A DNA stretch of 41,141 bases from Saprospiraceae bacterium (GTDB taxonomy: Bacteria > Bacteroidota > Bacteroidia > Chitinophagales > Saprospiraceae), in assembly GCA_017996375.1 (NCBI GenBank), contig JAGOHC010000008.1, forward strand, positions 1-41,141, in the 5' to 3' direction. Of this stretch, positions 34,984 through 41,141 are shown one piece after another. The first letter of the stretch is position 1. Each line of letters begins with the position of its first letter. Made by a program: the position numbers and the translations under genes. The notes under the pieces are model-generated. The model searched no databases. It had not been told where the DNA came from and was given only the letters and a program-made list of their open reading frames with translations.

Positions 34984-35181
34984 CTATAATATATTCTCTC
35001 CTGTGGCAGGGGTTTTAATAATTTGACCTACAAAAAAATGATGGAATGTTAGATATTCACGCTCAAAAATATTTAACGCAAAAAACAAATGCGGAGTTGG
35101 TAATTTACGAGCAGAAATAAAATTGCCACCAAGCCGATAACCATTTTCTTCATAAAAAACATTATTTATGAGTATTTCACA
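34984..35181 (-). pseudogene. Start-less reading frame, probable 3' remnant of a gene
   Basis: On the minus strand a frame of 65 codons runs from just after a TGA (35182-35184) to a TAG (34984-34986). It has no ATG, GTG or TTG start near its beginning. Its residues look like real protein: it begins around 'FYEENGYRLGGNFISARKL', continues 'PTPHLFFALNIFEREYL', and ends 'VGQIIKTPATGENIL'. Its 5' end overlaps the beginning of the AT-rich orphan gene on the other strand. I read it as the C-terminal end of a gene whose front was lost when the neighbouring DNA arrived. The family is not recognised, and a chance open frame in AT-rich DNA is possible. Confidence 0.4.
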
Positions 35182-35893
35182 TCACTTAACACCGGTAAAT
35201 TTAGAATCAGGAAAATTTCAAAGAGAATCAGGAATTACAGGTACAAGATTGGAATGGCCAAGCACCGATTTTTCTACATTCTCCTGGACGATGATATTAT
35301 ACCCAGAAAAAATATTGCCGTACTTCGAAAAAAATAAAGAATATTATGATTTTATATTTTCATTTTTGGAATACGAGGTTTCTGAAAAAATATTTAGCCC
35401 AGTCGAAATTAGAAGCAAACTTGTAGAGATTAAAAATTTGTTAGAACTGAAAGAAAATTTTCCTTTAGGTAAGTACTATTACTTTGAATTTGAAGACTTG
35501 AAATCTAATAGTTTCTTATATGTAACATTAAAAGGAAGTGAGTTGAATAAAATAGTCGAAAATAAAATTTATAATGAAAGCATACTATATGATGTAAATA
35601 CTAATTTTGATGAACACAACCAGGCCACGCTACTTAGAAGTAACCCAACCGTATCTATAAAAGATGAGAATGGACAAAGAACCAAATCTTTACTTGATTT
35701 TAATGCGTTTCCGTCCACAATTCACATTGAAAAAGTTGATAGAAGCCATGGGTTTGAAAAGCAAAGCAGTAAAGTTAATTTCGTTATAAAAGAACCAATT
35801 GAACATTTTAAAGAAGAATTAGACAGATTAATTAAAGTTTGCGATATTTGTATAGACCACTCATTAGGTATAAAATCTTATGTCGATTGTTGA
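35168..35893 (+). CDS. AT-rich orphan gene of unknown function
   Basis: The product has 241 residues, no signal peptide and no membrane segment. I recognise no family. It is rich in Lys, Glu, Asn, Phe and Tyr, with an aromatic/acidic middle ('KYYYFEFEDLKSNSFLYVTLKGSELNKI') and a Cys-containing end (VCDICIDHSLGIKSYVDC). Base use differs sharply from its neighbours: 35341-35400 has 14 G+C in 60, against 28 in 60 at 36301-36360 in the next operon, and codons end mostly in A or T. That, together with the start-less remnant on its 5' side, points to recent transfer. An orphan immunity or defence protein is conceivable but unsupported. Confidence 0.65.
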   Translation: MSISHHLTPVNLESGKFQRESGITGTRLEWPSTDFSTFSWTMILYPEKILPYFEKNKEYYDFIFSFLEYEVSEKIFSPVEIRSKLVEIKNLLELKENFPLGKYYYFEFEDLKSNSFLYVTLKGSELNKIVENKIYNESILYDVNTNFDEHNQATLLRSNPTVSIKDENGQRTKSLLDFNAFPSTIHIEKVDRSHGFEKQSSKVNFVIKEPIEHFKEELDRLIKVCDICIDHSLGIKSYVDC

Positions 35894-35951
35894 TAACATT
35901 AGTAACTAAAGAGAACAATGCACCAGTCGTTAAAAACCATCTCTTTGTAGT

Positions 35952-36275
35952 ATGCACATTAATCCAACCACAGCATTAGCGACATTACAGCATATACCCC
36001 AACGCTTCGTAGAAGTATTTAAACACGGTACTCTTGCTGTTGAAATATATCAACCTATCGGGGAAGACCACCAGCAACCACACGACCGCGATGAGGTGTA
36101 CCTCATCATTAGCGGAACGAGCGAGTTTGTTTGTGGCGAAAACCAAATGACGGTGCAAGCAGGAGATTTCTTGTTCGTACCCACCGCCGAATCACATCGG
36201 CTTATCAATTTTTCTGAAAACTTTGCAACGTGGGTACTTTTCTATGGTCCCAAAGGAGGAGAACAGCATGACTAA
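35952..36275 (+). CDS. Small cupin-fold protein
   Basis: The product has 107 residues. The first cupin motif is visible as 'HQQPHDRDEVYLIISGTSEFVCG' (the metal-ligand pattern H-x-H with Glu is partly met by His/Asp/Glu) and the second as 'AGDFLFVPTAESHRLINF', with one His. Single-domain cupins of this kind bind metals or sugars and some act as isomerases or dioxygenases. The last 8 nt overlap the start of the isomerase gene (ATGACTAA), and the cupin's C-terminal codons contain the strong Shine-Dalgarno site of that gene. A link to sugar-phosphate metabolism is possible from the pairing. Confidence 0.85.
   Translation: MHINPTTALATLQHIPQRFVEVFKHGTLAVEIYQPIGEDHQQPHDRDEVYLIISGTSEFVCGENQMTVQAGDFLFVPTAESHRLINFSENFATWVLFYGPKGGEQHD
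36252..36260 (+). promoter_or_regulatory. Strong Shine-Dalgarno site for the KdsD/KpsF gene
   Basis: AAAGGAGGA ends 7 nt before the ATG at 36268, an ideal match to the 16S anti-Shine-Dalgarno. Bacteroidota genes rarely have one, and no other gene in this window shows it. It decides the start at 36268 over the in-frame starts upstream. It also encodes KGG within the cupin C-terminus, so coincidence cannot be excluded. Confidence 0.55.
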
Positions 36276-37242
36276 CAACCACCACACTATTTTGCAAGCG
36301 GCACTTGATACATTATCCGTAGAAATAACGGCACTCGAAGCCTTACGCGCCACTATTGCAGATAGCTTCTGCAATGCCGTTACTGCCATTTTCCACTCCA
36401 ACGGACGGTTAGTTGTAACCGGTATCGGCAAAAGTGCCATCATTGCTCAAAAGATGGTTGCTACGTTCAACTCCACAGGCACACCGGCACTTTTTATGCA
36501 CGCTGCCGATGCCATTCATGGCGACTTAGGCATGATACGACCCGCCGATATTGTGCTGTGCATTTCCAAAAGTGGCGAAACGCCCGAAATAAAAGTGTTA
36601 GTACCCATCCTCAAAAATTTAGGAAATCAACTGATTAGTCTTTCGGCTAATGCAGACAGCTATTTGGCACGCCAAGCTAACTTTTCACTTCTCACACCTA
36701 TCGAAAAAGAAGCCGACCCGAACAACCTCGCACCAACAGCCAGCACCATTGCACAAATGGCAATGGGCGATGCCATGGCGGTAGCGTTGCTTTCGTTACG
36801 TGGGTTTTCATCATCTGATTTTGCACAAATTCACCCCGGAGGAGCATTGGGCAAGCAACTATACTTGCGGGTGCGCGACTTGATACTCTTGTATGCCACA
36901 CCTGCCGTCACTCCCGATGCCAGTATCCACGATACTATCTTAACCATCACCTCTAACCGCTTAGGAGCTACCGCCGTAGTGGATACCGACCACCACATTT
37001 TAGGCATCATTACCGATGGCGATTTACGCCGAATGTTACAGCAAGACACGAGTATTTTACTGCTGACGGCTAAAGACATCATGCACCCTAATCCAAAGAT
37101 AATTGACAAAGAAGCGATGGCAATACAAGCGTTGGAGCTACTGCGTAAACACGCCATTATGCAACTTATCGTTGTGGATGAGCAGCAGCGGTATATTGGC
37201 ATGATACACCTGCACGACCTCCTCAAAGAGGGGTTGGTGTAA
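36268..37242 (+). CDS. kdsD: Arabinose-5-phosphate isomerase (KdsD/KpsF family)
   Basis: The product has 324 residues from the ATG at 36268. An N-terminal SIS domain includes 'LVVTGIGKSAIIAQKMVATF', 'HGDLGMI', 'VLCISKSGETPEIKVLVPILK' and the family hallmark 'IHPGGALGKQLYLRVRDL'. Two CBS domains follow (about residues 205-324; 'GATAVVDTDHHILGIITDGDLRRML' and 'IMQLIVVDEQQRYIGMIHLHDLL'). The enzyme converts ribulose 5-phosphate to arabinose 5-phosphate, the first step to Kdo in lipopolysaccharide. It overlaps the cupin gene by 8 nt and is convergent with apaG (8 nt between stops). kdsA, kdsB and kdsC are not in the window. Confidence 0.95.
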   Translation: MTNNHHTILQAALDTLSVEITALEALRATIADSFCNAVTAIFHSNGRLVVTGIGKSAIIAQKMVATFNSTGTPALFMHAADAIHGDLGMIRPADIVLCISKSGETPEIKVLVPILKNLGNQLISLSANADSYLARQANFSLLTPIEKEADPNNLAPTASTIAQMAMGDAMAVALLSLRGFSSSDFAQIHPGGALGKQLYLRVRDLILLYATPAVTPDASIHDTILTITSNRLGATAVVDTDHHILGIITDGDLRRMLQQDTSILLLTAKDIMHPNPKIIDKEAMAIQALELLRKHAIMQLIVVDEQQRYIGMIHLHDLLKEGLV

Positions 37243-37250
37243 ATTATCTT

Positions 37251-37640
37251 TTAGTTTAACCTGTATGGTGCTATTAACGGAAAGTTGGGTATGGCAACAT
37301 TGAAAAGCTGGGAGTCGTGTAGGCACAACATTTCATACGTGCCGTGCATACTGCCTAACTCCGCTTGCAGCGAACACCAAGAGCTGTATTCATGTTTGCC
37401 ATTGGCGGCAATTATTGGTTTTATGCCCAGTACGCCTTCGCCCTGTACTTCGTAGTGGCGAACGTTGGCATCAAAAATATACCAGTGGCGTGATAGAAGT
37501 TGTACGGGAAATGTGTTGTGGTTTTCGATGGTGACGGTGTATGAGAAAACATATCTCTCCAATAGCGTCGGGTTGTAATAATCCGGACGATATACCGAAA
37601 CCACTGATATTTTAATGCCGTTAGTAATTTGCGTAGTCAT
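37251..37640 (-). CDS. apaG: ApaG (DUF525) domain protein
   Basis: The product has 129 residues, the usual ApaG length. It reads 'TNGIKISVVSVYRPDYYNP', 'YVFSYTVTIENHNTFPVQLLSRHWYI', 'VQGEGVLGIKPIIAANGKHEYSSWC' and 'MHGTYEML', all conserved blocks of this fibronectin-III-like fold. The biochemical role is not settled; in Proteobacteria the gene is linked to apaH. It follows gmk with a 10-nt gap and is probably in an operon with it. Confidence 0.95.
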   Translation of the reverse strand: MTTQITNGIKISVVSVYRPDYYNPTLLERYVFSYTVTIENHNTFPVQLLSRHWYIFDANVRHYEVQGEGVLGIKPIIAANGKHEYSSWCSLQAELGSMHGTYEMLCLHDSQLFNVAIPNFPLIAPYRLN

Positions 37641-37650
37641 TGTTTTGCTT

Positions 37651-38259
37651 TTATATTTTGTCGGCAGAAGAACAACAAGGCTCTTGGATGCCCAAAAAAT
37701 CTTCGACTAAAAATTCGGCTTCTTTCAGTACGGTTTCTAAAACGTCATTCACCAAAGTTACATCAAATTTGCCTTCGTAGGTCATTTCTAAGCGAGCGCG
37801 TGCGAAGCGTTTTTCGAGGCTTTGTGGTGTTTCGGTATGCCGGTTGCGTAGGCGGTCAAATAGTATTTCTATTGATGGCGGGCGCACAAATATTGCCAAT
37901 GTTTGGTCGGGGTATGCTTGTTTGATGTTGTAAGCACCGCGCACGTCTATATCAAAAATGATGTGTTTTCCTAAAGCCCAAAGGCGATTAATTTCGCTGT
38001 GTAGCGTGCCGTAATATTGATTTTCATATACCTCTTCCCATTCTAAAAAATCCCCTTGCGCCACTTTGTTTTTGAACTCCTCAACGGAGATGAAGTAGTA
38101 GTGTTTGCCGTCTATTTCATGGTTGCGTTGAGTACGCGTAGTCGCAGATATTGAGAACCCCAACTGCGGGTATTTCGCTATCAAGTGCTGAACAATAGTC
38201 GTTTTGCCTGCTCCTGACGGTGCTGTAAATATAACAAGTTTGCCCGTCTGCTTATTCAT
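37651..38259 (-). CDS. gmk: Guanylate kinase
   Basis: The product has 202 residues. The P-loop is 'APSGAGKTT' (13-21), the GMP-binding segment 'FSISATTRTQRNHEIDGKHYYFISVEEF' has the typical Ser/Tyr/Arg contacts, and 'GDFLEWEEVYENQYYGT' and 'IIFDIDVRGAYNIKQ' are family blocks. It phosphorylates GMP to GDP with ATP. The last residues (EPCCSSADKI) are a short non-conserved tail with two cysteines. A well-formed promoter lies 30 nt upstream and apaG follows downstream. Confidence 0.97.
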   Translation of the reverse strand: MNKQTGKLVIFTAPSGAGKTTIVQHLIAKYPQLGFSISATTRTQRNHEIDGKHYYFISVEEFKNKVAQGDFLEWEEVYENQYYGTLHSEINRLWALGKHIIFDIDVRGAYNIKQAYPDQTLAIFVRPPSIEILFDRLRNRHTETPQSLEKRFARARLEMTYEGKFDVTLVNDVLETVLKEAEFLVEDFLGIQEPCCSSADKI

Positions 38260-38290
38260 AAAATAGTATGTATGATGCTGTATGAAGGTG

Positions 38291-38322
38291 CAAAAATAGA
38301 GGTTATCCGTTAATTAAGCAAA
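38291..38322 (-). promoter_or_regulatory. Promoter of gmk-apaG
   Basis: Read on the minus strand, TTTG (38319-38322) is followed after exactly 20 nt by TATTTTTG (38291-38298), an exact match to both parts of the Bacteroidota promoter (-33 TTTG, -7 TAnnTTTG). The start site would be near 38284, giving a leader of about 25 nt. Confidence 0.65.
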
Positions 38323-38372
38323 TTTAACACGCATACTCGCTCATTAAAATATGGTATTAAAGTTATGCAAAT

Positions 38373-38404
38373 AAAAAAGGTGATAACTTTTGCAAATTAT
38401 CACC
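38373..38404 (-). terminator. Terminator of hppA
   Basis: GGTGATAA (38379-38386) pairs with TTATCACC (38397-38404), and the 10-nt loop can pair further. On the minus strand the stem is followed by TTTTTTATTT. It lies 30 nt past the hppA stop codon and upstream of the gmk promoter, so it separates the two transcripts. Confidence 0.75.
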
Positions 38405-38434
38405 CTCTTTCAAGTAATTATGATAATATAATGC

Positions 38435-40696
38435 TTATCTGATTTTAATTTGCTTTACGTCCTGCTGCTGTGGCGGTTGCTCTTTGCCCAACTGCTGCTC
38501 TTGCGGTGTTGGTGTGGTGCTGCCGTGACTATCAGAAGCAGTGCCGTACATTTCACCTAAGATAGGTGCAATAGCTAACCCTACCAAACACGTTAATTTG
38601 ATGAGGATATTCATCGAAGGGCCTGACGTATCCTTGAATGGGTCTCCTACGGTGTCGCCAGTTACAGCTGCCTTGTGTGCATCCGAGCCTTTGTATTCCA
38701 TCTTGCCGTTGATCTTGACACCTTTCTCAAATGATTTTTTTGCGTTATCCCACGCACCGCCGGCGTTAGATTGGAAGATTGCCCACAGCACACCCGAAAC
38801 GGTTACACCTGCCATATAGCCTCCGAGTGCTTCGGGTCCCATAGTAAAACCGATGATGATAGGCGTAATAATGGTGATAGCTCCCGGTATCATCATTTCG
38901 CGAATAGCGGCTTGTGTAGAGATCGCTACGCACTTGCCATACTCGGGTGTGCCTGTTCCTTCGAGGATGCCAGGTATTTCGCGGAATTGGCGGCGCACTT
39001 CATTAACCATATCCATTGCTGCACGACCTACGGCGCTCATAGCGAAAGCAGAAAACACTACCGGAATCATGCCTCCGATGAACAAAGCTGCTAATACTTT
39101 TGCATTAAAGATATTGATACCATTTATACCTGTAAAAGTAACATACGCCGCAAACAATGCCAACGCTGTTAAAGCTGCCGATGCAATAGCAAATCCTTTT
39201 CCGATGGCTGCAGTAGTATTACCTACGGTATCTAAAATATCAGTACGTTGACGTACTTCTTTCGGAAGTTCGCTCATTTCGGCGATACCTCCGGCGTTGT
39301 CGGCGATTGGACCAAAAGCATCAATAGCTAATTGCATAGCAGTAGTTGCCATCATAGCGGATGCTGCAATAGCAACGCCATAGAAACCTGCAAAGGCATA
39401 TGCTGCCCAAATAGCTCCGGCGAAAAGGATAGTAGGCATAGCAGTAGACATCATACCTACGGCTAATCCGGCAATGATATTTGTTGCTGCGCCAGTGGCG
39501 GATTGCTGTACAATACCCAATACAGGCTTTTTGCCTAATGCTGTATAATATTCGGTGATGGCTGATATTGCTGCACCTACTACTAAGCCAATAACTACGG
39601 CGTAGTAAACAGCCATAGCAGAAACCTGGACAGGTGTAAATGCGCCATTGCTAAAAATGCTCATCGTCATTTCGGCAGGCAGCATCCAACGGATGATAAA
39701 GAAGCAAGCAATGGCGGTCAAACCTAACGAAACCCAATTGCCCATGTTAAGTGCGCGTTGAACGGCGTTTTCATCACCACCATTGTCGTTTACACGAACG
39801 AAGAAAAGCCCGATGATAGAGAATATAATGCCGAGTCCGGCGATCAAAACAGGTAGTAGAATAGGTCCTAAGCCGCCAAATTGATCGTTCAGGCTACCGC
39901 CCATATCTTTTATAACATAGTTACCTAATACCATTGCAGCTAATACCGTTGCTACATACGAGCCGAACAAGTCAGCACCCATACCTGCAACATCACCCAC
40001 ATTGTCGCCAACGTTATCGGCGATAGTAGCGGGATTACGCGGATCATCTTCAGGTATGCCTGCTTCTACTTTACCCACTAAGTCGGCACCCACATCGGCA
40101 GCTTTGGTATAGATACCGCCACCTACGCGAGCAAACAATGCGATAGACTCAGCCCCTAAAGAGAAGCCCGCCAATGTTTCTAAAATCATAGACATATTGT
40201 TGTAACCTCCCCAAGTGCCGCCAGCTAACCAGGAGTATAAAAATGCGAATAATCCGCTTAACCCTAATACGGCTAATCCGGCAACACCTAATCCCATTAC
40301 GGAGCCACCTTTAAAAGATACCTCTAATGCTTTGGCGAGACTGCTGCGTGCAGCTTGTGTGGTACGCACGTTTGCTTTAGTAGCGATACGCATACCGATA
40401 TTGCCGGCAGTAGCGGAAAATACGGCTCCAATCACAAAAGCTACGACGATGAACCAATGCGAATTAGCTACTTGCGTAGAAAGGAAGCCCAAAGCTGTAC
40501 ATGCAATCAGTACAAAAATTGCTAACACGCGATATTCGGCGTTTAAAAATGCCATTGCACCTTCGGCTATATTTTTTGCGATGCCGGTCATTTTGGCATC
40601 GCCCGCGTCTTGTCGAGTTACCCATGAAGAAAGCACCGCCATATATGCTAAAGCGATGATTCCGAAAACGGGTAGTAAATAAACCATTGATTCCAT
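38435..40696 (-). CDS. hppA: Membrane-bound ion-translocating pyrophosphatase, K+-dependent type
   Basis: The product has 753 residues and about 16 membrane helices. The catalytic loop '[45 protein letters not shown]' contains the acidic residues that bind magnesium pyrophosphate, and a second acidic loop is near '[16 protein letters not shown]'. The helix-12 motif reads [10 protein letters not shown], with Ala where K+-independent enzymes have Lys, so the enzyme should be stimulated by K+. It couples pyrophosphate hydrolysis to pumping of protons and/or sodium; which ion cannot be decided by eye. The C-terminus has an added hydrophilic Gln/Pro-rich tail of ~30 residues. It is a single-gene unit with its own promoter and terminator. 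Confidence 0.97.
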   Translation of the reverse strand: MESMVYLLPVFGIIALAYMAVLSSWVTRQDAGDAKMTGIAKNIAEGAMAFLNAEYRVLAIFVLIACTALGFLSTQVANSHWFIVVAFVIGAVFSATAGNIGMRIATKANVRTTQAARSSLAKALEVSFKGGSVMGLGVAGLAVLGLSGLFAFLYSWLAGGTWGGYNNMSMILETLAGFSLGAESIALFARVGGGIYTKAADVGADLVGKVEAGIPEDDPRNPATIADNVGDNVGDVAGMGADLFGSYVATVLAAMVLGNYVIKDMGGSLNDQFGGLGPILLPVLIAGLGIIFSIIGLFFVRVNDNGGDENAVQRALNMGNWVSLGLTAIACFFIIRWMLPAEMTMSIFSNGAFTPVQVSAMAVYYAVVIGLVVGAAISAITEYYTALGKKPVLGIVQQSATGAATNIIAGLAVGMMSTAMPTILFAGAIWAAYAFAGFYGVAIAASAMMATTAMQLAIDAFGPIADNAGGIAEMSELPKEVRQRTDILDTVGNTTAAIGKGFAIASAALTALALFAAYVTFTGINGINIFNAKVLAALFIGGMIPVVFSAFAMSAVGRAAMDMVNEVRRQFREIPGILEGTGTPEYGKCVAISTQAAIREMMIPGAITIITPIIIGFTMGPEALGGYMAGVTVSGVLWAIFQSNAGGAWDNAKKSFEKGVKINGKMEYKGSDAHKAAVTGDTVGDPFKDTSGPSMNILIKLTCLVGLAIAPILGEMYGTASDSHGSTTPTPQEQQLGKEQPPQQQDVKQIKIR

Positions 40697-41141
40697 AAAA
40701 AAACGTTAAGTAAAATTGATTTTATAATGTTTTGTTCCAACCGGAATTGTCAAAAGAATCGCAAAAATAGGGCATTTTTTTATTATTACGCAATATTTTA
40801 CGTAATTAAGTATCTTGTTTATCAAGAAGTTATTGCTAAGAAAGTGGATATTTCAGCCGCGAGGATGCCACAATACCTTTTGGCAATAACGTGATAAACA
40901 AATAACCTAACAGGGTATGCTGCTGCAATGTCTTGTTTGGGTGTATGAAAAATATTGCCCGTGAAAAGATAAATCAATATTTCCTTCTTTGTCGCAAACG
41001 TTAAATATAACAATTTTTTTGCATATTTGAGTAGTTCGTTATATATTGTTGAACGAGGCACCCAAGAGTAGGTTGTAACCTTGATAATTATTTATTTAAC
41101 CTTTTAAATTCTTTGTTATCAGAATCTCAAAATTTTATTTC
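40697..41141. other. hppA upstream region with no confident gene
   Basis: These 445 nt hold the hppA promoter (40762-40793) and little else I can support. A minus-strand frame at 40822-41061 (79 codons, GTG start, product ending …YCGILAAEISTFLAITS) has no signal peptide, no recognised family and no evident promoter. Its C-terminal half has helix-turn-helix-like spacing, but this is not enough to call a gene. The sequence is AT-rich. Confidence 0.4.
40762..40793 (-). promoter_or_regulatory. Promoter of hppA
   Basis: On the minus strand TTG (40791-40793) is followed after 21 nt by TATTTTTG (40762-40769), an exact TAnnTTTG match. The start site would be near 40755, leaving a leader of about 60 nt before the ATG at 40696. 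Confidence 0.55.

Noticed and set aside
35896..35951. Possible 5' fragment of the disrupted minus-strand gene on the far side of the orphan
   Set aside because: A short minus-strand frame with an ATG exists there, but it is only 13 codons and cannot be linked to the remnant by sequence.
38853..40682. Long plus-strand open frames antisense to hppA (for example 38853-39251 and 40215-40682)
   Set aside because: They mirror the Ala/Gly/Val-rich pyrophosphatase codons, have no signal or motif, and are explained by codon bias of hppA.
40822..41061. 79-codon minus-strand frame near the window end, with faint helix-turn-helix look
   Set aside because: It needs a GTG start and has no promoter match, conserved motif or family match I can name; noted only as part of the intergenic region.
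1..41141. tRNA genes, CRISPR arrays, insertion sequences, phage genes
   Set aside because: I checked the intergenic gaps by eye and found no cloverleaf, repeat-spacer pattern, terminal inverted repeats flanking a transposase, or integrase.

Overview
This 41 kb window looks like a chromosomal segment of a Bacteroidota bacterium, probably from the Chitinophagia/Saprospiria side of the phylum, though finer placement is not possible by eye. The evidence is type IX secretion system (T9SS) sorting domains, a PorV/PorQ-family barrel and a TonB-dependent receptor. Putative promoters match the Bacteroidota -7 consensus TAnnTTTG rather than sigma70 boxes. Many proteins also resemble Bacteroidota-specific families. 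I found no tRNA, rRNA, CRISPR array, insertion sequence or prophage gene.

Layout. 1-5946 (+): the 3' end of a TonB-dependent receptor, a 1348-residue exported protein with a T9SS-like C-terminal domain, and a PorV/PorQ-family outer-membrane protein, apparently one surface-export module. 6105-7011 (+): greA and a HIT hydrolase. 7017-9155 (-): metG. 9269-13999 (+): coaX, an outer-membrane protein, hemL, an exported hypothetical protein and a DUF2867-like protein. 14015-17740 (-): a GH3/beta-lactamase-like fusion and an aquaporin-family channel. 18082-21604 (+): a miniature T9SS-tail protein, an exported hypothetical protein, lipA, a spermidine-synthase-like methyltransferase and a small membrane/TPR protein. 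21799-24989 (-): pdxH, prfC and a TraB/GumN protein. 25247-28487 (+): a large BNR/sortilin-like propeller protein and a rhodanese. 28657-34960 (+): a complete YbhGFSR-type ABC exporter with its own TolC. 34984-35893: an accessory-looking patch with a 3' gene remnant and an AT-rich orphan gene. 35952-37242 (+): a cupin and a KdsD/KpsF isomerase. 37251-40696 (-): apaG, gmk and hppA. 40697-41141: mostly the hppA promoter region.

Most of the window is ordinary core genome. The parts most worth a second look are: the receptor/giant secreted protein/PorV-like trio; the 110-residue protein that is little more than a signal peptide plus a T9SS tail; the aquaporin that lacks the selectivity-filter arginine; the matched half-site degeneracy of the two ABC ATPases; the terminator placed just downstream of a promoter match ahead of greA; and the AT-rich orphan next to a start-less gene remnant.
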